The notes under the pieces: generated by a model
The model's database searches: none
What the model was told of the DNA's origin: nothing
The model's input: only the letters and a program-made list of their open reading frames with translations
Part shown: positions 46,461 to 56,192 of the stretch, piece after piece
Numbering within the stretch: the first letter of the stretch is position 1
How the letters are laid out: each line of letters starts with the position of its first letter
Origin: Stutzerimonas nosocomialis
Lineage (GTDB): Bacteria > Pseudomonadota > Gammaproteobacteria > Pseudomonadales > Pseudomonadaceae
Direction of reading: 5' to 3'
Assembly: GCF_005876855.1 (NCBI RefSeq)
Contig: NZ_QLAE01000005.1
Coordinates: 62,001 to 126,000, forward strand
Length of the DNA stretch: 64,000 nt
Program-made: the position numbers and the translations under genes

Positions 46461-46515
46461 GAGGGCGTAGAGTGACCCGCCTTGGGGTACCCCTGCCAGA
46501 ATCGAAGGAAACCGC

Positions 46516-47016
46516 ATGTCCCGACTGCTCACCCTCATGACCGCCTCGCTGCTGACCTTCAGCAGCCTTCAGGTCCACGCCGACGCCCGCAGCCATCAGG
46601 CCGATGCCGAGCGTTTCCTGCAGATGGTCCAGGCCGACAAGCTCGCCGTGCCGGTGTACGGGCAGGTGCAGCAGATGTTCGCCCAGCGCTTCGCCCAGCT
46701 CGAGGCGCCGGCCGACAAGCAGGCCACGCTGGAGCGCTACGTCGCCAAGGCCGATGCCGAACTGGACAAGGCCATCGGCTGGCCCAAGCTCAAGCCCGAG
46801 ATCGTCGAGCTCTACACCAGCACCTTCACCGAGCAGGAGCTCAAGGAGCTGATCGCCTTCTACGAGTCTCCGATCGGCAAGAAAATGATGGCGCGCCTGC
46901 CCGAGCTCAACGCGCGCTCGGCGCAGCTGACCCAGGTCAAGCTGGAAGCGGCCGTTCCCCCGGTGAACAAGCTGCTCGAAGACATGACCGCCGAACTTCA
47001 ACCGAAAAAGCCCTGA
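46516..47016 (+). CDS. DUF2059 exported protein
   Basis: 166 residues with a signal peptide (about 1-24, ending VHADA). The DUF2059 pattern LYTSTFTEQELKELIAFYESPIGKKMMARLPEL is clear. Helical periplasmic protein of unknown function. It is followed 13 bases later by bolA and probably shares its transcript. Confidence 0.87.
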   Translation: MSRLLTLMTASLLTFSSLQVHADARSHQADAERFLQMVQADKLAVPVYGQVQQMFAQRFAQLEAPADKQATLERYVAKADAELDKAIGWPKLKPEIVELYTSTFTEQELKELIAFYESPIGKKMMARLPELNARSAQLTQVKLEAAVPPVNKLLEDMTAELQPKKP

Positions 47017-47029
47017 GGGAGCCCTCGTG

Positions 47030-47341
47030 ATGTCCAAGCGCGACCAGATCGCAGCCGCCCTGCAGGCCATGGAGCCGCAGCACCTGGAGGTGCTCGATGA
47101 AAGCCACATGCACAGCCGCGGGCTGGAAACCCACTACAAGGTCATACTGGTGAGCCCGGCGTTCGAGGGGCTGAACGCGGTCAAGCGCCACCAGAAGGTC
47201 TACGCGACCCTGGGTGAGCTGATGGGGCAGTTCCATGCCCTGGCGCTGCACACCTACACCCCGGGCGAATGGCAGCAACAGGGCGTGGCGCCCGATTCAC
47301 CCACCTGCCGTGGCGGCAGCAAGCACGACCTGGCGCACTGA
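47030..47341 (+). CDS. bolA: BolA-family protein
   Basis: 103 residues. ESHMHSRGLETHYKVILVSPAFEGLNAVKRHQKVYATL has the BolA helix-turn-helix-like KH-type fold with conserved His residues used with monothiol glutaredoxins for [2Fe-2S] binding. ATG 47030 with GAGGGAG upstream; GTG 47027 would add one residue. Probably helps iron-sulfur trafficking or transcriptional control of morphology genes. A CGCACCGG-N5-CCGGTGCG hairpin lies 6 bases after the stop (47347-47367). Confidence 0.92.
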   Translation: MSKRDQIAAALQAMEPQHLEVLDESHMHSRGLETHYKVILVSPAFEGLNAVKRHQKVYATLGELMGQFHALALHTYTPGEWQQQGVAPDSPTCRGGSKHDLAH

Positions 47342-47346
47342 AGCGG

Positions 47347-47367
47347 CGCACCGGGCAATCCGGTGCG
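47347..47367 (+). terminator. Hairpin after bolA
   Basis: CGCACCGG (47347-47354), 5-base loop, CCGGTGCG (47360-47367). No T-tract, so a rho-independent function is uncertain; it may be an mRNA 3' stabiliser. Confidence 0.45.
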
Positions 47368-47508
47368 GTCGCCCGCGTCTGGGGTGCGGCGATCGCCGGC
47401 AGGACTCGGTCCGGCGCTTTTGCTAGACTGCGCCACCCGCCGGCCCGGAGCCGGCGCCCCGTTGAATCCCGGTCCGCCCTTTGCGAGGGCGACCACTGAG
47501 GAAGCCCC

Positions 47509-48444
47509 ATGAGCGATACCATCGTCGTGGCGGCGCTGTACAAGTTCGTCTCCCTGCCGGACTACGTCGCGCTGCGCGAACCCCTGCTGCAAACCCTCCT
47601 GGACAACGACATCAAAGGCACGCTGCTGCTGGCCGAAGAAGGCATCAACGGCACCGTCTCGGGCACCCGCGCCGCGATCGACGCGCTGCTCGAATGGCTC
47701 AGGCGCGATCCTCGCCTGGCCGATGTCGATCACAAGGAATCCTACTGCGACGCTCAGCCCTTCTACCGGACCAAGGTCAAGCTGAAGAAGGAGATCGTCA
47801 CCCTCGGCGTGCCGGGCGTGGACCCCAATCAGCGGGTCGGCACCTACGTCGAGCCGCAGGACTGGAACGCGCTGATCGACGATCCCGAGGTGCTGCTGAT
47901 CGATACCCGCAACGACTACGAAGTGGCGATCGGCACCTTCGAAGGCGCGGTCGATCCGCAGACAAAATCCTTCCGCGAATTCCCCGAGTACGTGCGCAAG
48001 CACTACGACCCGGCCCGCCACAAGAAGATCGCCATGTTCTGCACCGGCGGCATTCGCTGCGAGAAGGCCTCCAGCTTCATGCTCGGCGAGGGCTTCGAGG
48101 AGGTCTATCACCTCAAGGGCGGCATTCTCAAATATCTGGAGCAGGTGCCCGAGGCCGAAACGCGCTGGCGTGGCGACTGCTTCGTGTTCGACAACCGGGT
48201 GACGGTGCGCCATGACCTGTCCGAGGGTGATTACGACCAGTGCCATGCCTGCCGCAACCCGATCTCGGTGGAGAATCGCCAGTCCGAGCACTACGCGCCG
48301 GGCATCAGCTGCCCGCATTGCTGGGACAGCCTGAGCGAGAAGACCCGCGCCAGCGCCCGCGAGCGGCAGAAGCAGATCGAGCTGGCCCGCCAGCGTAACC
48401 AGCCTCATCCGATCGGCCGCGATCCGCGTCAGGCCGACAGCTGA
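47509..48444 (+). CDS. trhO: tRNA uridine(34) hydroxylase TrhO (rhodanese family)
   Basis: 311 residues. N-terminal acylphosphatase-like part ([17 protein letters not shown]), central rhodanese domain with active Cys178 in [13 protein letters not shown], and a C-terminal zinc-like cluster (CHACRNPI and CPHCWDSL). TrhO makes 5-hydroxyuridine at tRNA position 34 using oxygen. Ribosome site GAGGAAG before ATG 47509. Confidence 0.93.
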   Translation: MSDTIVVAALYKFVSLPDYVALREPLLQTLLDNDIKGTLLLAEEGINGTVSGTRAAIDALLEWLRRDPRLADVDHKESYCDAQPFYRTKVKLKKEIVTLGVPGVDPNQRVGTYVEPQDWNALIDDPEVLLIDTRNDYEVAIGTFEGAVDPQTKSFREFPEYVRKHYDPARHKKIAMFCTGGIRCEKASSFMLGEGFEEVYHLKGGILKYLEQVPEAETRWRGDCFVFDNRVTVRHDLSEGDYDQCHACRNPISVENRQSEHYAPGISCPHCWDSLSEKTRASARERQKQIELARQRNQPHPIGRDPRQADS

Positions 48445-48484
48445 GAACACCGGTGCGACGGCACCTTCGACACGAGGCAAGGCG

Positions 48485-49117
48485 ATGACAGCTCGGCTGG
48501 TGTACGTGATGGACCCGATGTGTTCCTGGTGCTGGGGCTTCGCTCCGGTGCTGGACGCGCTGGCCGGGCAGGCAGAGGCCGCGGGCGTCGGTCTGCATCT
48601 CGTGGTGGGCGGCCTGCGCAGCGAGCACAGCCCGATGGATGCGGCCGGGCGCGAGCGTATCCAGTCCTACTGGCGGGCCGTCGAACAGGCCACCGGCCAG
48701 CGCTTCGATTACCAGGCGGGCATGCCCGCCGGCTTCGTCTACGACACCGAGAGGGCCTGTCGCGCGCTGGTGGCCGCGCGGCTGCTCGACGTCGCGGCGG
48801 TATTGCCGCTGGCCCACGCCATCCAGCAGGCGTTCTACCTGCAGGGGAGCGACACGGGGTCGGCGCCGGTGCTGGTGGACCTGGCCGAGGGCGTCGGGCT
48901 GGCGCGCGACGCGTTCGCCGAGCGTTTCGACAGCCTCGAGGCGCTCGAGCAGACCCGCGCCGATTTCGCCTGGGCACAGAACCTCGGCATCGCCGGCTTC
49001 CCGACGCTGCTTGCCGAGCGCGACGGCCAGCTCGCGCTGCTCACCAATGGCTACCAGCCGCTGGAGCGTCTGTCGCCCTTGCTGGCGCGCTGGCTGGAGC
49101 AGGGCGCCCATGCCTGA
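48485..49117 (+). CDS. Cytoplasmic DsbA-family thioredoxin-fold protein
   Basis: 210 residues, no signal peptide. The redox motif CSWC sits at residues 13-16 (MDPMCSWCWGFAPVL), and a cis-Pro loop follows in GIAGFPTLL. The layout resembles the FrnE/DsbA-like branch. Probably a cytoplasmic disulfide or glutathione-linked oxidoreductase. Its stop overlaps the start of the ABC exporter by 8 bases. Confidence 0.85.
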   Translation: MTARLVYVMDPMCSWCWGFAPVLDALAGQAEAAGVGLHLVVGGLRSEHSPMDAAGRERIQSYWRAVEQATGQRFDYQAGMPAGFVYDTERACRALVAARLLDVAAVLPLAHAIQQAFYLQGSDTGSAPVLVDLAEGVGLARDAFAERFDSLEALEQTRADFAWAQNLGIAGFPTLLAERDGQLALLTNGYQPLERLSPLLARWLEQGAHA

Positions 49118-50891
49118 TCGGTTGAGCTGGGCGGAGATCCGTCGCCTCGCACTGCAGCACCGCAAGTCGCTGATCTTCGCCAACCTGATCGCCGTGCTGG
49201 CGACGCTGTGCAGCGTGCCGATTCCGCTGCTGCTGCCGTTGCTGGTGGACGAGGTGTTGCTGGGGCAGGGGGATGCGGCGCTGCGCGTGATGGACCGCCT
49301 GTTGCCCGAGGGGTTGCAGAGCGCGGTCGGTTACATCGGCCTGATGTTGCTCCTGACCCTGCTGCTGCGCAGCGCGGCGCTGGTGTTCAGCGTGCTGCAG
49401 GCACGGCTGTTCGCGCGGCTGTCGAAGGACATCGTCTATCGCATCCGCGTGCGTCTGATCGAGCGCCTCAAGCGCATCGCCCTGGCCGAATACGAGAGCC
49501 TGGGCGGCGGCACCGTGGCCGCGCACCTGGTCACCGATCTGGAGACCATCGACAAGTTCATCGGCGAGACCCTGAGCCGCCTGCTGGTGGCGGTGCTGTC
49601 GATCACCGGCACCGCCGCGATCCTGATGTGGATGCACTGGAAGCTGGCCCTGCTGATCCTGCTGTTCAATCCGCTGGTGATCTACGCCACGGTGCAGCTG
49701 GGCAAGCGCGTCAAGCACCTGAAGAAACTCGAGAACGACAGCACCTCGCTGTTCACCCAGACGCTGACCGAAACCCTCGACTCGATTCAGGAAGTGCGCG
49801 CCAGCAACCGCCAGGGCTTCTTCCTCGGCCGGCTCGGGCTGCGGGCGCGCGAAGTGCGCGACTACGCCGTCGCCTCGCAGTGGAAGACCGATGCCTCCAA
49901 CCGCGCCAGCGGCCTGCTGTTCCAGTTCGGCATCGACGTGTTCCGCGCCGCGGCGATGCTCACCGTGCTGTTCTCGGACCTGTCCATCGGGCAGATGCTC
50001 GCGGTGTTCAGCTACCTCTGGTTCATGATCGGCCCGGTCGAGCAACTGCTCAACCTTCAGTACGGCTATTACGCCGCGGGTGGCGCGCTGAGCCGGATCA
50101 ACCAGCTGCTGGCGCGTGCCGACGAACCCCGCTACGCCGGCACCCGGAACCCGTTCGAAGGCCGCCGCACCGTCGGCATCGAAGTTGGCGGCCTGCGCTT
50201 CTCCTACGGCGAGGAAAGGGTGCTCGAAGGCCTCGACCTGCACATCGAGCCAGGCGAAAAGGTGGCGATCGTCGGTGCCAGCGGCGGCGGCAAGAGCACC
50301 CTGGTGCAGTTGCTGCTCGGGCTCTACCAGCCGCAGGCGGGGGAGATCCGCTTCGATGGCGTGCCCCTCGAGCAGATCGGCCTGGACAGGGTGCGCGACA
50401 ACGTGGCGGTGGTGCTGCAGCACCCTGCGCTGTTCAACGACAGCGTGCGCGCCAACCTCAACATGGGCCGCGAGCGTGACGACGCGGCCTGCTGGCAGGC
50501 GCTGGAGATCGCCCAGCTGGCCGAGACCGTCAGGCAGCTGCCGCAGGGGCTGGACAGCATCGTTGGCCGTTCCGGGGTGCGCCTCTCCGGTGGCCAGCGT
50601 CAGCGGCTGGCGATCGCCCGGATGATTCTCGCCGACCCCAAGGTGGTGATCCTCGACGAGGCCACCTCGGCCCTCGACGCGGCGACCGAATACGCCTTGC
50701 ACCAGGCGCTGGCGCGCTTCCTCGAAGGGCGTACCACGCTGATCATCGCCCACCGGCTGTCGGCCGTTAAGCAGGCCGACCGGGTGCTGGTGTTCGACGA
50801 GGGGCGCATCGCCGAGCAGGGCGAACATCGTCAGCTGATCGCCGACGGCGGGCTCTACGCCAAGCTCTACGGCAGCGTCCAGCAGCACTGA
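49110..50891 (+). CDS. ABC exporter, fused permease-ATPase
   Basis: 593 residues. Six membrane helices in the type-1 ABC exporter domain (about 15-310), then ATPase with Walker A GASGGGKST, Q-loop VVLQHPALF, signature LSGGQRQRLAIARM and Walker B VVILDEATSALD. Works as a homodimer or half-transporter. ATG 49110 overlaps the previous stop; the open frame upstream belongs to a shadow of the DsbA-like gene. Substrate unknown. Gene order DsbA-like then ABC transporter recalls PA0858-PA0860 as I remember. Confidence 0.9.
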   Translation: MPDRLSWAEIRRLALQHRKSLIFANLIAVLATLCSVPIPLLLPLLVDEVLLGQGDAALRVMDRLLPEGLQSAVGYIGLMLLLTLLLRSAALVFSVLQARLFARLSKDIVYRIRVRLIERLKRIALAEYESLGGGTVAAHLVTDLETIDKFIGETLSRLLVAVLSITGTAAILMWMHWKLALLILLFNPLVIYATVQLGKRVKHLKKLENDSTSLFTQTLTETLDSIQEVRASNRQGFFLGRLGLRAREVRDYAVASQWKTDASNRASGLLFQFGIDVFRAAAMLTVLFSDLSIGQMLAVFSYLWFMIGPVEQLLNLQYGYYAAGGALSRINQLLARADEPRYAGTRNPFEGRRTVGIEVGGLRFSYGEERVLEGLDLHIEPGEKVAIVGASGGGKSTLVQLLLGLYQPQAGEIRFDGVPLEQIGLDRVRDNVAVVLQHPALFNDSVRANLNMGRERDDAACWQALEIAQLAETVRQLPQGLDSIVGRSGVRLSGGQRQRLAIARMILADPKVVILDEATSALDAATEYALHQALARFLEGRTTLIIAHRLSAVKQADRVLVFDEGRIAEQGEHRQLIADGGLYAKLYGSVQQH

Positions 50892-50933
50892 TGACGAGTG
50901 CTGCCGGAAGCGACGCCTCCTGGCGGCGCATAG

Positions 50934-50958
50934 GGTGATGGCATATTGCTTTATCACC
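50934..50958. repeat. Inverted repeat after the ABC exporter gene
   Basis: GGTGAT (50934-50939) and ATCACC (50953-50958) with an inner GCATATTGC palindrome form a stem followed by ATCTTTG. It could be a weak terminator of the ABC gene; it lies 110 bases before the sigma-28 promoter. Confidence 0.4.
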
Positions 50959-51043
50959 ATCTTTGATTATGATCCGCCAGGGAATCATGGCGCCTTTTTA
51001 TTGACGCAAGTCAGCACAGGGCCCGCTTGTTCGTGCTCGGGCC

Positions 51044-51070
51044 TCAACTTTTGCCGGGTCTGGCCGATGC
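51044..51070 (+). promoter_or_regulatory. Sigma-28 (FliA) promoter of the chemoreceptor gene
   Basis: TCAACTTT (51044-51051), exactly 11 bases, then GCCGATGC (51063-51070) match the flagellar sigma-28 consensus TAAAGTTT-N11-GCCGATAA well, with the conserved GCCGAT intact. It lies 38 bp before the MCP start. Confidence 0.8.
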
Positions 51071-51108
51071 CTAGTCAATCGCTCCCTTTTCATGGATAGG
51101 ATCTCAAC

Positions 51109-53064
51109 ATGCAGCTTGTCATTCGTGCCTTCGCCAACATGGCGGTGGGAAAGAAGATGCTGCTGGGCTTTGGCCTGGTAATTCTGCTGACACTGGCGGT
51201 GGTCGCCACCGGCTTCTTCGCGGTCGACGCGATTCGCTCCCGTGGCGACCAGATGATCGAGGTGTCCAAGGTCAACGCGGCGATCCTCGGCATCCGCGCC
51301 CTGGAGCGCGGTTTCGCACTGTCCCGCGACCCCAAGGCCGCCGATGCGCTGCGCCAGCAGCTCCAGGCGCTCAAGGCCGAGATCGATCGCTTGCACGGGG
51401 CGGCCGATGCCGGTGAGCAGGCCGCGTTGCGCCAGATCCGCGAGGCGGTGCTCGCCTATGAAAAGCAGTTCGAACGTTACACCCTGCTGCTCGGCAAGGC
51501 GGGCGAGGCCCGCGTGGCGATGGGCGAGGCCGCGCTGGAAAGCCGCGATCAGTTCGACACCATCGAGATGGACATGTACGACGAGGTGCGGGTGATGCGC
51601 CTGGAAGGCGACCGCCTCAAGGGCAGCGACCCGCTGACTCTGGCGGAAACCGCCTCGGGCCTGAGCAAGCGCATGCTCGATCTGCGCGGCCACGAGAGCC
51701 AGTACATCATCGATACCAGCGAGGAGTCGGTGCAGAACTGGCAAGAGATCTATGACGACCTCAGCACCATCGCCCGCAACCTGACCGTCTGGCTGAACGA
51801 TTCGCAGAAGGAATCCATCGAAGCCGCGCTGGTGGCGCTGGATACCTACCGCAGCAGCTTCGCCAACTTCCGCCAGACCCGTTCCGACCTGATGGCCAGT
51901 GAGCGGGAGATGGCCAATCAGTCCCAGGCCGTGATGGCTGCCGCCGACGGTCTGCTGAACAACGCAACGGCCGACGTGCAGCAGGCCCAGGCGCGCTCCT
52001 ACATGACGCTGTCGGTCATCGGCGTCCTGGCCACCCTCATCGGCATCTTCGCGTCCTTCGTCATCACCCGGCTGATCGTTTCTCCGCTGCGCTACACCGT
52101 GGAGCTGGCGCAGAAGGTCGCCGCGGGGGATCTGAGCCAGGCGCAGGTGGCCAGTGGTCGCCGCGACGAGCTGGGCCAGCTGCAGGACGCCATGCAGAGC
52201 ATGACCGGCAACCTGCGCAGCCTGGTGGGCAGCATCGGCAGCGGCGTCGGCCAGATCGCCACGGCCGCCGACCAGCTGTCGTCGATCACGGCGCAGACCA
52301 GCCGCGGCGTGCAGAACCAGCGCGAGGAAACCGAGCAGACCGCCACCGCCATGCACCAGATGGCCGCCACCGTACAGGAAGTGGCCCGCAACGCCGAGCA
52401 AGCCTCCGAAGCGGCGCGCCAGGCCGACCGCGAAGCGCGCCAGGGCGACCTGGTGGTGCGCGAGGCGGTCAGCGAAATCGGCAACCTCGCCCATGAAGTC
52501 GAGCAGACCGCCGAAGCCATCGTCGCCCTGAACGAGGAAAGCGGGCGCATCGGCAGCGTGCTGGAAGTGATCCGCAGCGTTGCCGAACAGACCAACCTGC
52601 TCGCGCTCAACGCCGCCATCGAGGCGGCACGCGCCGGCGAACAGGGCCGCGGCTTCGCGGTGGTGGCCGACGAGGTGCGGGCGCTGGCCATGCGCACCCA
52701 TACCTCGACCGAGGAAATCGAAGGGTTGATCGCCAACCTCCAGCGCGTCGCGCAGAAGGCGGTGGAAAAGATGGACAGCAGCCGCAGCCTGACCCAGCGC
52801 ACCGTGACGCTGGCCGGCGAAGCGGGCTCGGCGCTGGGCCGCATCACCGATGCGGTGTCCACCATCGAGCAGATGAACCAGCAGATCGCCGCGGCTGCCG
52901 AAGAGCAGAGCGTGGTGGCCGAGACCATCAACGAGAGCGTGACCCGGGTGCGCGACATCGGTGAGCAGAGCGCCACCGCCAGCCACCAGATCGCCGGCTC
53001 CAGCGCCGAGCTGGCACGCCTCGGTGGCGATCTCCAGGGTCTGGTCGGTCGCTTCCGGACCTGA
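51109..53064 (+). CDS. Methyl-accepting chemotaxis protein with HBM-type sensor
   Basis: 651 residues. TM1 about 16-37, a long helical periplasmic domain (about 40-295) of the HBM (helical bimodular) type, TM2 about 298-318, HAMP, and a signalling domain with the conserved tip [32 protein letters not shown]. No C-terminal CheR pentapeptide. HBM receptors such as McpS and CtpM sense organic acids or amines; the ligand here is not readable. Its sigma-28 promoter ties it to the flagellar regulon. Confidence 0.9.
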   Translation: MQLVIRAFANMAVGKKMLLGFGLVILLTLAVVATGFFAVDAIRSRGDQMIEVSKVNAAILGIRALERGFALSRDPKAADALRQQLQALKAEIDRLHGAADAGEQAALRQIREAVLAYEKQFERYTLLLGKAGEARVAMGEAALESRDQFDTIEMDMYDEVRVMRLEGDRLKGSDPLTLAETASGLSKRMLDLRGHESQYIIDTSEESVQNWQEIYDDLSTIARNLTVWLNDSQKESIEAALVALDTYRSSFANFRQTRSDLMASEREMANQSQAVMAAADGLLNNATADVQQAQARSYMTLSVIGVLATLIGIFASFVITRLIVSPLRYTVELAQKVAAGDLSQAQVASGRRDELGQLQDAMQSMTGNLRSLVGSIGSGVGQIATAADQLSSITAQTSRGVQNQREETEQTATAMHQMAATVQEVARNAEQASEAARQADREARQGDLVVREAVSEIGNLAHEVEQTAEAIVALNEESGRIGSVLEVIRSVAEQTNLLALNAAIEAARAGEQGRGFAVVADEVRALAMRTHTSTEEIEGLIANLQRVAQKAVEKMDSSRSLTQRTVTLAGEAGSALGRITDAVSTIEQMNQQIAAAAEEQSVVAETINESVTRVRDIGEQSATASHQIAGSSAELARLGGDLQGLVGRFRT

Positions 53065-53080
53065 CGACAGCCTCACCCCG

Positions 53081-53107
53081 AAAACCCGGCGTTTCGCCGG
53101 GTTTTTT
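53081..53107 (+). terminator. Terminator of chemoreceptor gene
   Basis: Stem AAAACCCGGC/GCCGGGTTTT (53081-53090 with 53096-53105) with a 5-base loop and T-tract, 17 bases after the stop. Confidence 0.93.
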
Positions 53108-53258
53108 CGTTTCGGCCGGTCCTGAACTCCATCGGCCGTCGTCGATCTAGAAAGAGGTCAGGCGCCCGCCAGGCACCTATTGCCGACCTGTTCTGGAACC
53201 GCACCATGCCGATGCCTGTTTCCGATACCGATACGCCTGCGCAACGGCGGGCCATGCC

Positions 53259-54575
53259 ATGAGCGCCCCGGCTTCCGGCGAAACCCGGTTGCACCGCGCC
53301 ATCACCGGCCCGGCGCTGTTCCTGTTCATCCTCGGCGACGTGCTCGGGGCCGGGGTCTATGCCCTGGTCGGCAAGGTCGCGGGCGAGGTGGGCGGCGCGG
53401 TCTGGGTGCCGCTGCTCGTCGCGCTCGGTTTCGCCATGCTGACCGCGGCCTCCTACGCCGAACTGGTGACCAAGTACCCCAGGGCCGGCGGTGCGGCGGT
53501 GTTCGCCGAACGCGCCTTCGGCAGCCCGCTGGTGTCCTTCCTGGTCGGCTTCTGCATGCTCGCGGCCGGCGTGACCAGCGCGGCGGGCCTCTCACTGGCT
53601 TTTTCCGGGGACTACCTCGGTGCCTTTCTCGACACACCGACGGTACCGACGGCGCTGGTGTTCCTGCTCCTGGTGGCGCTGCTCAACGCGCGCGGAATAC
53701 GGGAGTCGCTGGGCGCCAATGCGGTGATGACGGTGGTGGAGGTGTGCGGGCTGCTGTTCGTGGTGATCCTGGCCGCGCGCTTCGTGCTGTCCGGACAGGG
53801 GGAGCCGTCCCGGGTGATGGAATTCACCCCCGGCGTGTCGCCCGCATTCGCGGTGCTGGGGGCGGCGCTGATCGCGTTCTATTCGTTCGTCGGCTTCGAG
53901 GTCTCGGCGAACGTCGCCGAAGAGGTCAAGGACGTCCAGCGGGTCTATCCCCGTGCGCTGTTCGGCGCGCTGCTGACCGCGGGACTGATCTACGTGGGCG
54001 TGGGCATGGCGGCCACCGCGGTGCTGTCGCCGGAGCGCCTGGGCGATTCATCGGCGCCGTTGCTCGATGTGGTCCGGGCCACCGGCTATGCGGTGCCGGA
54101 CGGGCTGTTCGCGGTCGTGGCGCTGGTGGCGGTCGCCAATGGCGCCTTGCTCACCATGATCATGTCCAGCCGGCTCGCCTACGGCATGGCGGACCATGGG
54201 CTGCTGCCCGATCCGCTGACCCGGGTGCTGCCCCGGCGGCGCACGCCATGGGTGGCGATCGTCGCGACCACCGTGCTGGCCATGCTGCTGACGGTCACCG
54301 GGACGCTCGCGGCGCTGGCCGAAACCGTGGTGCTCCTGCTGCTGTTCGTGTTCATCAGCAGCAACGTCGCGGTGCTGGTGCTGCGCAGGGATACCGTCGC
54401 CCATCCTCACTTCCGGGCGCCAACCTTCCTGCCGGTGCTGGCGATCGGCTCCTGCCTGCTGCTGCTCTCCCAGCAGAGCGCCGGCACCTGGTTGCGGGCC
54501 GGGCTACTGCTGGGGTTGGGCGTCGGCCTGTATGCGCTCAGCCGTTGGCATCGCGGTCGCGCTAGCGCCGCTTGA
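53259..54575 (+). CDS. APC-superfamily amino-acid permease
   Basis: 438 residues with about 12 membrane segments. The APC N-terminal motif is LFILGDVLGAGVYALVGKVAGEVGGA, with FYSFVGFEVSANVAEEVKDVQRVYPRALF in helix 6. Proton-coupled uptake or exchange of amino acids or amines is the family role; substrate unknown. An 18-codon ORF (53206-53262) ends on its ATG (ATGA overlap). Its 3' end overlaps the convergent YdjM-like gene by 14 bases. Confidence 0.87.
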   Translation: MSAPASGETRLHRAITGPALFLFILGDVLGAGVYALVGKVAGEVGGAVWVPLLVALGFAMLTAASYAELVTKYPRAGGAAVFAERAFGSPLVSFLVGFCMLAAGVTSAAGLSLAFSGDYLGAFLDTPTVPTALVFLLLVALLNARGIRESLGANAVMTVVEVCGLLFVVILAARFVLSGQGEPSRVMEFTPGVSPAFAVLGAALIAFYSFVGFEVSANVAEEVKDVQRVYPRALFGALLTAGLIYVGVGMAATAVLSPERLGDSSAPLLDVVRATGYAVPDGLFAVVALVAVANGALLTMIMSSRLAYGMADHGLLPDPLTRVLPRRRTPWVAIVATTVLAMLLTVTGTLAALAETVVLLLLFVFISSNVAVLVLRRDTVAHPHFRAPTFLPVLAIGSCLLLLSQQSAGTWLRAGLLLGLGVGLYALSRWHRGRASAA

Positions 54576-55602
54576 GCTCGGCCGTCCATTCGGCCAGGGG
54601 CACCTCCGGCTGCTGATGCCAGATGCGCTGCCAGAGCACGGCCAGCCGGCTCAGGTCGCCGCGTTCGGCGGGCAGGCGTTCCACGTAGCCGATCGGCTGC
54701 CACTGGCCGTCCACGCGCTCGGCCATGGGAAAGCGAAACGGGTGGAAACCGGTCATGCCCAGCCGAAGATCCGTGACCAGCAACTGGTCGTCGATTTCGT
54801 CATAGCGCAACACCCCGCCGGTGAACCACATCAGCCGGTGGTGCTGGGTCGAGCGCTCGAGCTGCGCGGCCAGCTCGCCGCCGCGGTCCAGGCGCACCAG
54901 CGCCGGCGGCTCGCGGTCGAACCAGCTCACCAGCGCCTCGTAGTAATCGTTGCCATCGACCACCACGGCGCGCCACAACAGGCTGTTGAAGGGCGTCGGG
55001 GTGGTGAACACCGTGTCGGGCTCGATGCCCCGGTCGGCCAGCGCCTGGTCGATGCGATGGTCGGCCATCAGCTTGCCGCCGACGGTGAACGCCAGGTACG
55101 CGGTGGAAACGCCCAGGGCCACTGCCGGCCAGCGCGCCACGCGCCCGTGGAGCCCGGCGAAGGCGCCGGCGACCACCGCCAGCAGCAGTGGAACGGTGTA
55201 GAGCGGATCGATGATGAAAATGGTCGACCAGGCGGTCGGCTGCACCGGAAAGGGCCAGAACAGCTGGGTGCCATAGCTGGTGAAGGCGTCGAGCAACGGA
55301 TGGGTGATGAGCACCAGCCACAGGGTCAGGAACAGCCGGCCCGTGGTGTAGCCGGCGTTCGGCCAACATCGCCGCACCAGCCAGGTCAGCACGGCCGCCA
55401 GGGCGCTGAGCACCAGCAGCGAGTGGCTGAAGCCGCGGTGGTAGGTCATTTCGGCAATGGCGTCGCCGTAGTCGAGCACGACGTCCAGATCGGGAAGGGT
55501 GGCCAGGGCGGCCCCGTAGAGCAGCGCCTTGCGTCCCTGCCAGCGGCCCAGCAGCGCACCTTGCACGCTGGCGCCGAGAACAGCCTGGGTGATCGAATCC
55601 AT
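54562..55602 (-). CDS. YdjM/DUF457-family membrane-bound metal-dependent hydrolase
   Basis: 346 residues. N-terminal MDSITQAVLGASVQGALLG, LPDLDVVL, TYHRGFSHSLLVL and LITHPLLDAFTSYGTQLFWPF carry the His/Asp motifs of the YdjM-like family. About four to five membrane segments, then a soluble C-terminal half. LexA-regulated YdjM of E. coli is the best-known relative; the substrate is not known. Confidence 0.87.
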   Translation of the reverse strand: MDSITQAVLGASVQGALLGRWQGRKALLYGAALATLPDLDVVLDYGDAIAEMTYHRGFSHSLLVLSALAAVLTWLVRRCWPNAGYTTGRLFLTLWLVLITHPLLDAFTSYGTQLFWPFPVQPTAWSTIFIIDPLYTVPLLLAVVAGAFAGLHGRVARWPAVALGVSTAYLAFTVGGKLMADHRIDQALADRGIEPDTVFTTPTPFNSLLWRAVVVDGNDYYEALVSWFDREPPALVRLDRGGELAAQLERSTQHHRLMWFTGGVLRYDEIDDQLLVTDLRLGMTGFHPFRFPMAERVDGQWQPIGYVERLPAERGDLSRLAVLWQRIWHQQPEVPLAEWTAELKRR

Positions 55603-55739
55603 ACGAGGGTCCGGTGATTGAAGTGGCGCTACCTTAGCCCAGGCGCGAAGGCTCTAGCGCGCACAAAATGCGAAAAGGTATGTCTCGTCAGCCCGGGCAT
55701 AGCACAATGACCGACGCCTCCGACGTCGAACGAACCGCC

Positions 55740-56153
55740 ATGCTGGAAATCTCCAACGCCGTGCATCTGCCCGATGCCGAAATCGAACTGAACGCCATCC
55801 GCGCCCAGGGCGCCGGTGGGCAGAACGTCAACAAGGTCTCCAGCGCCGTGCACCTGCGCTTCGACATCCAGGCCTCGTCGTTGCCGCCGTTCTACAAGGA
55901 GCGGCTGCTGGCCCTGCGCGACAGCCGCATCAGCGGCGAAGGCGTGGTGGTGATCAAGGCCCAGCAGTACCGCACCCAGGAGCAGAACCGCGCCGATGCG
56001 CTGGAGCGTCTGGCCGAGCTGATCCGCAGCGTGACCCGGGTGGAAAAGGCGCGACGCCCGACCAAGCCGACCCTGGGCTCGAAAAAGCGCCGCCTGGAGG
56101 GCAAGAGCAAGCGCGGCGCGATCAAGGCCGGCCGCGGCAAGGTCGATTTCTGA
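55740..56153 (+). CDS. arfB: Alternative ribosome-rescue factor ArfB (YaeJ)
   Basis: 137 residues. GGQ motif in [23 protein letters not shown] and the basic C-terminal tail ([23 protein letters not shown]) that enters the empty mRNA channel. Releases stalled peptides on non-stop ribosomes. Start ATG 55740 ([12 protein letters not shown]) chosen by family length; ATG 55707 and 55668 upstream have no better ribosome site. Confidence 0.93.
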   Translation: MLEISNAVHLPDAEIELNAIRAQGAGGQNVNKVSSAVHLRFDIQASSLPPFYKERLLALRDSRISGEGVVVIKAQQYRTQEQNRADALERLAELIRSVTRVEKARRPTKPTLGSKKRRLEGKSKRGAIKAGRGKVDF

Positions 56154-56192
56154 GGGCGCTCCCTTGCCTCTGGCCGGCCGCGACGCACGCTT

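Noticed and set aside
50940-50952. Sigma-54-like TGGC...TTGC before the chemoreceptor
   Set aside because: The GG and GC are six bases apart, not ten, so it cannot be a -24/-12 promoter; the sigma-28 element downstream is a much better fit.
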